Positions 1 to 5,057 of a stretch of DNA of 11,878 bases are shown here, in pieces. This stretch comes from Pirellulales bacterium. GTDB taxonomy: Bacteria > Planctomycetota > Planctomycetia > Pirellulales > JALHLM01. The DNA lies in NCBI GenBank assembly GCA_022844585.1, contig JALHLM010000144.1, forward strand, positions 1 to 11,878. The letters are read 5' to 3'. The notes beneath the pieces are model-generated. The model saw only the letters and a program-made list of their open reading frames with translations, did not search any database and was not told where the DNA came from. Numbering within the stretch: the stretch's first letter is position 1; the number at the start of each line of letters is the position of its first letter. Position numbers and translations under genes: made by a program.

Positions 1-697
1 GGGTCACTTCCGCCGAGAGATCGCTGTCCTTCAGCTTGAGCGTCGCCGTCTCGATCGCGAACGGCGAGCCGTACTTCGGAATCAAGTTTTCGCTGATCCG
101 CCCGGAGCCGTGGCAGACAACCGACTCGGCCAGCTTGTTCGGCAGACACAGGCAGGGGCTCACGCAGTGCGTGGCGTAGTGCATCGGCGGCAGCCCTTCC
201 CAGTAGCCGGGCCAACCGCCCATTTCCTGCTGGTGCGCACCGCGCAGGAATTGAATCCGCCCCATCTTGCCGGATTCGTACATTTCTTTGACGAACAGAA
301 ACTCGCGTGAATACACGACGGTTTCCATCATCATGTAGTTCTTCTTGCTGGCCCGTTGCGCCTCGACGATCAACTTAATCTCGTCGGCCGTCGTCGCCAT
401 CGGCACGGTGCAGGCCACGTGCTTGCCGGCCTTCAAACCGGCCAGGCTCTGCCCGGCGTGATCGGGAATTGGCGTGTTGATGTGAATCGCGTCGACGTTC
501 GGGTCGGCCAGCACGTCCTCGAATTTGGTGTACCGCTTGGCCACGTTGAACGAATCGCCGATCTGCTTGAGCTTCTCCGGCGACCGCTGACAGATGGCGT
601 ACATCTCGGCGTGCGGATGATTCTGGTACAGCGGGATAAACTCCGCCCCGAATCCCAACCCAATGATCGCGACGCGAACTTTCTGCGAACTGGCCAT
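1..697 (-). CDS. Gfo/Idh/MocA family oxidoreductase, N-terminal 232 residues (C-terminus outside window)
   Basis: Reading the minus strand from the ATG at 697 gives an open frame of 232 codons that runs off the left edge. The start MASSQKVRVAIIGLGFGAEF is a Rossmann nucleotide-binding strand-loop-helix with GLGFGA at residues 13-18. It is followed by IHINTPIPDHAG (71-82) and HVACTVPMATT (93-103), the place where most family members have the EKP motif; the CTVPMA variant is, from memory, common in planctomycete paralogues. The second domain begins near residue 125, and HYATHCVSP (173-181) fits the substrate/catalytic His region. Such enzymes are NAD(P)-dependent sugar or inositol dehydrogenases, but substrate cannot be told from this part. 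A GGAG at 704-707 lies 6 bases before the ATG and supports this start. No Tat or secretion signal is present, so it is probably cytoplasmic. Upstream is a divergent ParD-like gene. Confidence 0.9.
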   Translation of the reverse strand, partial: MASSQKVRVAIIGLGFGAEFIPLYQNHPHAEMYAICQRSPEKLKQIGDSFNVAKRYTKFEDVLADPNVDAIHINTPIPDHAGQSLAGLKAGKHVACTVPMATTADEIKLIVEAQRASKKNYMMMETVVYSREFLFVKEMYESGKMGRIQFLRGAHQQEMGGWPGYWEGLPPMHYATHCVSPCLCLPNKLAESVVCHGSGRISENLIPKYGSPFAIETATLKLKDSDLSAEVT

Positions 698-887
698 GAC
701 GCGCTCCGTATCGGTACGACAAGTGTGGTGGCGGCGATGAAACTTGCGCCGATGCCGGTCCCAGCCATTCTCCCCATAGAGCCGGAAGCGTCAGCGCCCG
801 GAGGGAACCCGCGACAACCGCCGCCCAATCCCCAGCCCGGCAACCCGCCAGTTTAGCCGGGCCCATTGGGATGGCAAGGTGGCGACG

Positions 888-916
888 TTTCACGCTCCGG
901 CGCGACGGGATATGAT
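888..916 (+). promoter_or_regulatory. Weak candidate promoter for the ParD-like gene
   Basis: TATGAT at 911-916 matches five of six bases of a sigma-70 -10 box. TTTCAC at 888-893 sits 17 bases upstream but is a poor -35. A start near 922 would give a leader of about 34 bases before the GTG at 956. Such hexamers also occur by chance, and planctomycete promoter rules are poorly known. Confidence 0.25.
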
Positions 917-944
917 GGAATCCGAAGTGGACGGTTAACCATAA

Positions 945-948
945 CGGA
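945..948 (+). promoter_or_regulatory. Ribosome binding site deciding the GTG start at 956
   Basis: GGAG lies 7 bases before GTG 956. The same frame stays open upstream to an ATG at 866, but the extra 30 residues have no family resemblance, whereas the GTG start puts the protein at the typical beginning of a ParD-type ribbon-helix-helix. Confidence 0.6.
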
Positions 949-955
949 GCTTGCC

Positions 956-1249
956 GTGGACTTATCACTCCCGCCCGACTTGGCGGACTTCGTCTCCGCG
1001 AAACTCGCCACAGGGCAGTTTAGTTCAGTCGATGAAGTCGCGATTGCAGCGTTGCGGCGCTACCGTGACGCGGAGGATTCCAGCTTGGAAAGATTGCGCG
1101 AATCCATTCAGCTGTCGCGAGACCAAATCGCTCGCGGCGAAGGAATTCGGATCAATACCAGCGACGAACTGCACGCCTACTTCGAGGATGTCAAGCGCCG
1201 GGGTCGGGACAGTTTGGCAAACGAACAAGAGCCAGCAAGTGGTGATTGA
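956..1249 (+). CDS. ParD-like ribbon-helix-helix antitoxin/regulator without an adjacent ParE
   Basis: The 97-residue product begins (V)DLSLPPDLADFVSAKLAT, a short beta strand then helix, followed by GQFSSVDEVAIAALRRY, the second helix of a ParD/CopG-type ribbon-helix-helix that would bind DNA as a dimer. The C-terminal half (LSRDQIARGEGIRINTSDEL then YFEDVKRRGR) matches the toxin-wrapping tail of ParD-family antitoxins, with the usual acidic stretch and terminal KxRGR. Family length is about 80-100 residues, so the gene looks intact. A ParE/RelE toxin normally follows with overlap or a few bases. Here the next gene, 33 bases on, encodes a membrane protein, and no ParE-like frame is visible on either strand nearby. 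It may be an orphan antitoxin, a free-standing regulator, or the partner of an unrecognised toxin. The family is clear; its biological role is not. Confidence 0.75.
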   Translation: MDLSLPPDLADFVSAKLATGQFSSVDEVAIAALRRYRDAEDSSLERLRESIQLSRDQIARGEGIRINTSDELHAYFEDVKRRGRDSLANEQEPASGD

Positions 1250-1282
1250 ACCGGCGGCGATGCTCAACACAAGGAAGCATCC

Positions 1283-2179
1283 GTGACCACTCCGGGACCG
1301 ATGCCCAGCAGACTGCACGTCGCGCTGTCGATTGTTGTAATTGTCGAATGTCTGTTCTTGTTTTCGGCCGGCGTAGCTTGCTTGACCGTGACCTGGGATC
1401 CGTGCGCGATGTTCAGCGGGCTGATGATCGCACCGCTGCCCGGCTTTTTGGGGTTTGCCCAATACGCCGCCACTTTTCAGCGTCGGGCAGTCGCAGCGCG
1501 CAGGGCGTCGACGTGTGCATTCATTCTCGGAGGATTCGTCGGATTCGTGTTGGTCGTCACTTTGATGCAGTCGGTCGCCAAGAGTGTTTTTCCCCCCATC
1601 AGCTTCGTGCTGATCTTCGCGGCGTTCACGGTGCCAAATCTATGGAATGGCTTCTTGACTCTCCGTTGGCACCGCCAGTTGACTATATCCCGGTACAGGC
1701 CGGAGGACAGCAGATTCAGATTGTCACTTCGTGAACTGCTAGGTTCCACAGCCGTGATCGCCGCATTTCTTGCATTGACGCTCAGTTTCGTCCGCGATCA
1801 AAGCCCGCGGTTTGCCGTTAATGTTTCCCCAAGCGAAGCGAATCTCGATTTGCCAGTGAATGCGGCAAATGTGTCGCTCTGCCACGGATTTCGCGGCACA
1901 ATCGCATATGAATTTGACACCGACGAAGCAAGTTTTCGAGCATGGGTAGACGCTGGAATTGGCTCGATCGAGTCAGATGGAGCGAGTGTTGAACTCTCGC
2001 CGATTCGAGGCGGATATACCATCAACCGTTTCTATTGCTTGACTGGCCAGCTCAGCGGCCCAACATCGGTGACAATTGACGACGGTCTGTACTACGACTG
2101 GTCGCATGAGGATCGCGGCGTTTACGCGGCCTTTGATCGCAAAACGAGCCGCGCTTACTACTATGCGCACTTCCACTAG
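1283..2179 (+). CDS. Five-helix membrane protein with C-terminal exported domain, planctomycete type
   Basis: This 298-residue protein starts at GTG 1283; AAGGAAG at 1271-1277, 5 bases upstream, supports that start. Hydrophobic segments are visible at about residues 11-35, 44-62, 77-97, 106-126 and 152-170. The sequence RFRLSLRELL (145-153) just before the last helix is the kind of juxtamembrane motif seen before membrane helices in many planctomycete proteins of unknown function. The last 125 residues form a soluble domain with GTIAYEFDTDEASFRAWV (205-222), two cysteines (C200, C252) and an aromatic C-terminal end. No catalytic motif is recognised. It follows the ParD-like gene by 33 bases and is probably co-transcribed. 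It does not resemble known small membrane toxins, being much larger. Function unknown; the gene itself is secure from its length, RBS and organised topology. Confidence 0.75.
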   Translation: MTTPGPMPSRLHVALSIVVIVECLFLFSAGVACLTVTWDPCAMFSGLMIAPLPGFLGFAQYAATFQRRAVAARRASTCAFILGGFVGFVLVVTLMQSVAKSVFPPISFVLIFAAFTVPNLWNGFLTLRWHRQLTISRYRPEDSRFRLSLRELLGSTAVIAAFLALTLSFVRDQSPRFAVNVSPSEANLDLPVNAANVSLCHGFRGTIAYEFDTDEASFRAWVDAGIGSIESDGASVELSPIRGGYTINRFYCLTGQLSGPTSVTIDDGLYYDWSHEDRGVYAAFDRKTSRAYYYAHFH

Positions 2180-2285
2180 TTTCATAACATCGCCCGCCAC
2201 GAGCCCGTGCGGAGCGGACCTTGCTGCCAGAATCAAGGTGTCCCCTCTCATTGCATCCAACTCCGCACGGTCGCGGCGGCGCCGG

Positions 2286-2321
2286 GGCGGGCCCAAGGGT
2301 GATCGCTACCCCCGGCCCGCC
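2286..2321. terminator. GC-rich hairpin between convergent genes, possible bidirectional terminator
   Basis: GGCGGGCC (2286-2293) and GGCCCGCC (2314-2321) form a perfect 8-bp stem. Inside it GGGT (2297-2300) pairs with ACCC (2308-2311) around a 7-base loop. It lies between the ends of the plus gene at 2179 and the minus gene at 2341. There is no T-tract on either side, so it could also be an mRNA-stabilising hairpin. Confidence 0.4.
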
Positions 2322-2340
2322 GGATCGGCTCCCCAACCCA

Positions 2341-2655
2341 TTACTTCAAGAATTCGAAATTCGGATCGCCGAGCGCCGCGTGTTCCCAGACGTCGACGCT
2401 CAGCGCCTGCGCCGGCTTGGCCGTCGAGGCATTCGCGCCCGACGTCGGCGTGGCCGACGGCGTCCGGTACAAGCCGATCAAAATCGCAATGATCCCGTTC
2501 GCAGGCGGAGCGACGGGGGCCGCGACCGCAGTATCAGCCAACGGGGCCGCCAGGTGCAAATCGGCCGCCATCAAACGGCGGTCTTCGCAATGCTCAAAAC
2601 GAAGCGAACGGGAACCTAAGTGCCGGCTCAAACGAGGCTGCTGGCGACGGAACAT
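2341..2655 (-). CDS. Short planctomycete extracellular-motif protein (Planc_extracel-like N-terminus)
   Basis: The 104-residue product starts MFRRQQPRLSRHLGSRSLRF and continues EHCEDRRLMAADLHLAAPLA. The RSLRFExxEDRRLMA core is the planctomycete extracellular N-terminal motif (Pfam family Planc_extracel), which usually precedes very large exported or surface proteins. The remainder is Ala/Pro/Thr-rich with one hydrophobic patch, NGIIAILIGLY (residues 53-63), and an acidic/aromatic tail ending in PNFEFLK. The frame stays open upstream to an ATG at 2862, but the Shine-Dalgarno AGGAG at 2664-2668, 8 bases before the ATG at 2655, fixes the short start. What is odd is how little follows the motif: it carries almost no passenger domain. 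It may be a small secreted protein, or the residue of a truncated larger one. No function can be assigned. Confidence 0.7.
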   Translation of the reverse strand: MFRRQQPRLSRHLGSRSLRFEHCEDRRLMAADLHLAAPLADTAVAAPVAPPANGIIAILIGLYRTPSATPTSGANASTAKPAQALSVDVWEHAALGDPNFEFLK

Positions 2656-2663
2656 GGCAAATA

Positions 2664-2668
2664 CTCCT
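2664..2668 (-). promoter_or_regulatory. Ribosome binding site deciding the ATG start at 2655
   Basis: On the minus strand AGGAG sits 8 bases before ATG 2655. It selects the 104-residue product over the 173-residue reading from 2862, whose extra 69 residues look like translated non-coding DNA. Confidence 0.65.
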
Positions 2669-2879
2669 GACTTTCGGCGTTGATTTTGTGCGGGAGCGGG
2701 CGTCGCTCCGTTCAATCCCAGGTACGGGACGGACGCCGCAGCCTTACAAAAAAATCCAGGACAATCGCCCGGCCCATTTCGCCCAACTTGCCGACTGCGA
2801 ATTTTGCCGTCACGCCTGCCGATACAAGAAAAGGACTGCGCCCGCGGTTTACCCAAAGTCACGGAAGACTTAAAACGCC

Positions 2880-3500
2880 ATGTTCTGCTCTCATTGCGGC
2901 CAGCCGGCGGCCAATCGCTTTTGCGCCCATTGCGGGCAACCGCTCGACAACGCCGGCGACGTCGCCATCGCCGTGGTCGACGAGCCTTGGGAAGAGGAGT
3001 TTCGCTACGAGGCGCTGATTCGCGCGCCCCAGGTGCGCGACGCGATTTCCCGGCACGCCTCGTTCGCCCGAAAAGGCATGTCCGGCGAGCAGTTCCTCAA
3101 AATCTGCGACAAACTGATGCCGCTCGGCGTGCCGATGGAGTCGCTCGCCGCCGTGATCCAGCCGCTCTACGCAGCCCTCGGCATCTCGACGGGGAAGCAA
3201 CGCCTAGTGCAAATCCAGGCCTCGATCGGACGCGTGATGCAGCGAACGCTCTGCTCTCTGGCACGACGCGGCCAATCGCTCCGCGACGTCCAGCAGGCCG
3301 CCGACGGCTGCGTACTGACCGCGGAGCTACCTTCGGATTTATTCGCCCTCGCGGGTGATATCATGGTCACCCTCCGCCGCCGCGACGCCGCCACGGAAGT
3401 GAACGCCGCCACCAAAATCGGCGGCCAATGGTTCGACTGGGGCAAAAGCAATCGAGCGCTGGATCAACTATTCGCTGATCTGCAGCATGATCCAGGTTGA
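2880..3500 (+). CDS. Double zinc-ribbon protein of unknown function
   Basis: The 206-residue product begins MFCSHCGQPAANRFCAHCGQ. C3, C6, C15 and C18 form two CxxC knuckles of a compact zinc ribbon, a module usually used for protein or nucleic-acid contacts or as a structural cap. Residues 30-130 are mostly helical (RYEALIRAPQVRDAISRHAS, then an amphipathic KICDKLMPLGVPMESLAAV). The C-terminal part (about 155-206) has an alternating strand pattern ending in GGQWFDWGKSNRALDQLFAD, which looks like a conserved small alpha/beta domain I cannot name. No signal peptide or membrane helix is seen, so it is probably cytoplasmic. The start has only a weak, distant GGAAG (2863-2867), but the zinc ribbon at residue 3 fits initiation here. 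It is divergent from the 2341-2655 gene across 225 bases. Confidence 0.75.
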   Translation: MFCSHCGQPAANRFCAHCGQPLDNAGDVAIAVVDEPWEEEFRYEALIRAPQVRDAISRHASFARKGMSGEQFLKICDKLMPLGVPMESLAAVIQPLYAALGISTGKQRLVQIQASIGRVMQRTLCSLARRGQSLRDVQQAADGCVLTAELPSDLFALAGDIMVTLRRRDAATEVNAATKIGGQWFDWGKSNRALDQLFADLQHDPG

Positions 3501-3512
3501 TAGTAGTTTGAA

Positions 3513-3538
3513 GTTTTCAGTGTTCAGTTTTCAGTGAG
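3513..3538 (+). repeat. Three-unit heptamer array, CAGTKTT type
   Basis: After GTTTT the units CAGTGTT (3518-3524), CAGTTTT (3525-3531) and CAGTGAG (3532-3538) follow at an exact 7-base period, starting 13 bases after the stop of the zinc-ribbon gene. Similar TTTTCAGTGTTCAG strings recur in planctomycete intergenic DNA as I recall, which needs a search. Confidence 0.7.
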
Positions 3539-3628
3539 GAATCCTCGCTTCAAACACATTCCTCCCTCCCTCCAAATCAACTCCAATCGCCCCACACCCC
3601 AGCCCGCTCACAAGTCCCTCACTCCTCT

Positions 3629-3652
3629 CTCTGCGTCTCAGCGCCTCCGCGT
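3629..3652 (+). repeat. Three-unit octamer array, CTCNGCGY
   Basis: CTCTGCGT (3629-3636), CTCAGCGC (3637-3644) and CTCCGCGT (3645-3652) are contiguous 8-base units. A related array follows 15 bases later. Confidence 0.75.
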
Positions 3653-3667
3653 TTCAAACGGTTCCCC

Positions 3668-3691
3668 CTCCGTGTCTCCGTGCCTCCGTGG
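3668..3691 (+). repeat. Three-unit octamer array, CTCCGTGN
   Basis: CTCCGTGT (3668-3675), CTCCGTGC (3676-3683) and CTCCGTGG (3684-3691) are contiguous 8-base units. The reverse complement reads ACCACGGAGGCACGGAG, a string type I recall as scattered through intergenic DNA of many environmental bacteria. Confidence 0.8.
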
Positions 3692-3790
3692 TGAATCCTC
3701 CCCCACAGTGCAATTCCCGCGCCGAACTTTCCCCGCTGATTTTTAACAATATTCTTCAAGTCGGACCGCAGCCAGCCGGGAATCGCACGC

Positions 3791-3796
3791 TATAAT
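3791..3796 (+). promoter_or_regulatory. Consensus -10 box (TATAAT)
   Basis: An exact TATAAT in otherwise GC-rich DNA lies just upstream of the inverted-repeat-rich stretch. No TTGACA-like hexamer is present 15-19 bases upstream and there is no extended TGn, so promoter activity rests on the -10 alone. Expected transcription start is near 3803. Confidence 0.4.
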
Positions 3797-3933
3797 TGCG
3801 GCATCGGGTTGCAGTCTGATACATCGGTGGGAAGTGATCGGGGAATTGTGAATGAACCCGGCCGCGACTGCCGATGTTACGGGTGACTTCAACGTCACCT
3901 ATTACGAACAAGCCTCTCGCGCAGAATTCCGTC

Positions 3934-3981
3934 GGAGGGACCTACTTTTTTGCGTTGGTCGTAATCAACAAACGACAAGTG
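3934..3981 (+). pseudogene. Possible remnant of a REP-associated (Y1) transposase N-terminus
   Basis: The translation GGTYFFALVVINKRQV closely resembles the conserved start of REP-associated tyrosine transposases (TnpA_REP/RAYT), which usually read GGTYFFTVVT followed by basic residues. The frame is open from 3874 to 4140 (88 codons), but nothing downstream matches the family: the HUH histidine motif and catalytic tyrosine are absent, and the frame runs through the terminator hairpin. It is therefore at most a short fossil. The match covers only about 16 residues and could be chance. Confidence 0.3.
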
Positions 3982-4059
3982 CCTAGCACTGTCCGATTAC
4001 CACCATTCTCGCAGCGACTCCACCGTCGCACTTCCGCGAGGGGTTTGATTCACGAGATC

Positions 4060-4101
4060 ACGGCCGGCATCGTGCAAACGATCGCCGGCCGTGGTCGTTT
4101 T
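4060..4101 (+). terminator. Rho-independent terminator with GCAA tetraloop
   Basis: ACGGCCGGC (4060-4068) pairs perfectly with GCCGGCCGT (4084-4092). The stem continues as ATCGT (4069-4073) with ACGAT (4078-4082), leaving one bulged C at 4083. The loop is GCAA, a GNRA tetraloop. TTTT follows at 4098-4101. With 14 pairs it is the strongest hairpin in the window, and the T-run marks plus-strand transcription. No intact protein gene lies upstream within 500 bases, so it probably ends the candidate transcript starting near 3803. Confidence 0.65.
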
Positions 4102-4296
4102 AAGTATCAGGGGTTTCGTACTCTGAAAAACACGCCGTAATGAACCGTCACTCGCGAACTACGCGTCACGACGTGTCCGCGCCGCAACACCGCTTTTGCA
4201 CAGCGCGCTTCATTGGTTCCGGCATCTCTGCCAGCTAATCCGCCGCAAAAGGGCGGGCAACAGCGTCCGCGTGAAGGCTCCAAGAACCTGCGCCAG

Positions 4297-4440
4297 TTAA
4301 CAACCAGATGCGCGAGGTGATTGCTTGGTCAACTCGAAAGTGCTCCGATCGACCGTGCCGGCGAACGCCAATGGCGTCTGGTAGTCCGGCAAGACGGGAG
4401 TAATCGGATCGCGTCTGACTTCGAACGGGTTCAGGCCATA
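4297..4440 (-). pseudogene. Remnant of an arylsulfatase C-terminus
   Basis: Minus-strand translation gives 47 residues ending in a TAA at 4297-4299. FEVRRDPITPVLPDYQTPLA and then FAGTVDRSTFELTK resemble the last strand region of planctomycete arylsulfatases, typically a GRD or GTP-PVS-DY followed by F-F-TG-I and a closing strand. The catalytic N-terminal sulfatase domain (with the CxPxR formylglycine motif) is absent: the reading frame loses the resemblance exactly where an octamer array begins at 4442. This looks like a tail left after deletion of the rest of a sulfatase gene. The match is from memory of family tails, over about 45 residues, with moderate certainty. Confidence 0.45.
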
Positions 4441-4441
4441 C

Positions 4442-4465
4442 GCATTCCCGCATTCTTGCATTCCT
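4442..4465 (+). repeat. Three-unit octamer array, GCATTCNN
   Basis: GCATTCCC (4442-4449), GCATTCTT (4450-4457) and GCATTCCT (4458-4465) are contiguous 8-base units, abutting the sulfatase-like remnant by one base. Confidence 0.8.
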
Positions 4466-4569
4466 GGCGACGGCCGGATTGATGTAGACAGAAGTGCGGT
4501 TCATTGATACAAGGTTCCGCCCGAAATCCTCGAGTTCGCCTTTTCAGCCACGCTTGTACAGAAAGTGCC

Positions 4570-5046
4570 ATGATGGCTCGTCCCAAGAAGAAGACGCTTT
4601 CGCAAAACGTCGTCAATGTCGCCACATCGGGCATGCCGTCGCCGGTGCGCAGCGTGCTGGGACATCGGATCATTGCCTTGCTGGTGGTCCTCGCCCTGCC
4701 GATTCTCTACATGCTGGGTGTGGTTTCCATTGACTGGCAGAACGGTCGGCCGCATTTGTCGGTCGATCGGGAAAAAGCCGCCGAAGTCAAGGAAAAGGCC
4801 TCGGAAAGGATCCATGAGATCCAAGAGCAGCGGGATCGAGATCAAGACGGTCGACCCCATCTCCTTTCCCAGGGCGAATCGTCAAATCCGCTCGGGGACC
4901 GCATGGCCAAAGCGCTCGACGGCGTCGACGAGGGAAAAAAACCGTCATTCGGCTTTGCGCCAGCGGCCAATGAACCGGAAACGCCCGCCGGACAGAAGCC
5001 CCGCCCCGGGGCGCGTCTCAAGAAGTTATTCGACGATCGTCGCTAG
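4570..5046 (+). CDS. Small single-helix membrane protein, charged C-terminus
   Basis: The 158-residue product from ATG 4570 starts MMARPKKKTL, a basic cytoplasmic end, followed by one membrane helix at about residues 34-54 (IIALLVVLALPILYMLG). By the positive-inside rule the remaining 100 residues lie outside the cytoplasm. They contain a charged predicted coiled coil (DREKAAEVKEKASERIHEIQ, 67-86) and a Pro/Lys/Asp-rich tail. The short string GRPHL occurs twice, at residues 59-63 and 95-99. The frame is open further upstream to 4504, but the extra residues carry no signal and extend into repeat-rich DNA; a clear Shine-Dalgarno is lacking for either start. The next gene begins 11 bases after the stop, so the two are likely co-translated. 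No family recognised; function unknown. Confidence 0.65.
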   Translation: MMARPKKKTLSQNVVNVATSGMPSPVRSVLGHRIIALLVVLALPILYMLGVVSIDWQNGRPHLSVDREKAAEVKEKASERIHEIQEQRDRDQDGRPHLLSQGESSNPLGDRMAKALDGVDEGKKPSFGFAPAANEPETPAGQKPRPGARLKKLFDDRR

Positions 5047-5057
5047 GCGGATACCGC

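Larger units (their letters stand above)
3803..4101 (+). ncRNA. Candidate structured RNA of about 300 nt, family unknown
   Basis: Between a TATAAT box and a strong terminator, complementary segments follow one another in order. ACATCGGTGG (3821-3830) pairs with CTGCCGATGT (3868-3877), ten pairs with two GU, enclosing CGGG/CCCG (3839-3842/3857-3860). GGTGAC/GTCACC (3882-3887/3894-3899) closes a 6-base loop. GTCGT/ACGAC (3958-3962/3972-3976) forms a third hairpin. CTCGC/GCGAG (4008-4012/4036-4040) encloses GCGAC/GTCGC (4014-4018/4025-4029). The terminator hairpin follows. I looked for RNase P, tmRNA, SRP and group II intron domain V signatures and saw none. It could instead be the structured leader or body of a small mRNA (a 44-codon frame lies at 3852-3986), or palindromes left by a REP/RAYT element. 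Unproven; the pairings are directly visible, the transcript is inferred. Confidence 0.3.
3501..4569. other. Gene-poor kilobase with repeats, a structured candidate transcript and gene remnants
   Basis: No convincing intact protein gene is seen over about 1.07 kb. From left to right it holds three short tandem arrays (3513-3691), a T/C-rich stretch, a TATAAT box at 3791, nested inverted repeats ending in a terminator at 4101, a transposase-like fragment, about 200 bases without recognisable content (4102-4296), a minus-strand sulfatase remnant (4297-4440) and a fourth tandem array (4442-4465). This mix of decayed genes and short repeats is what an integration or decay hot spot would look like. 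The open frames here (for example 3534-3746 and 4235-4504 minus) have low-complexity or repeat-derived translations. Confidence 0.6.

Noticed and set aside
433..968. Open frames on both strands overlapping the oxidoreductase and its upstream region
   Set aside because: They are shadows of the real minus-strand oxidoreductase frame, which reads open from 697 to the window edge with clear family motifs; their Arg/Pro-rich translations match nothing.
3534..3746. 70-codon open frame
   Set aside because: It runs through two octamer arrays and its translation (SVSPCLRGESS) is the repeat itself in coding disguise; no ribosome binding site.
3852..3986. 44-codon frame starting MNPAATADVTGDFNVTYYEQ, with GGGGA 8 bases upstream
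   Set aside because: Placement after the TATAAT is attractive, but there is no family resemblance, and the frame overlaps helices of the candidate RNA. Kept only as an alternative reading.
4240..4256. CCGCC/GGCGG small hairpin
   Set aside because: Five-pair stem with a 7-base loop and no T-tract or neighbouring gene end; expected by chance in GC-rich DNA.
4235..4504. 89-codon minus-strand open frame
   Set aside because: The sulfatase-like similarity is in a different minus frame over the same bases, and part of this translation comes from the octamer array.
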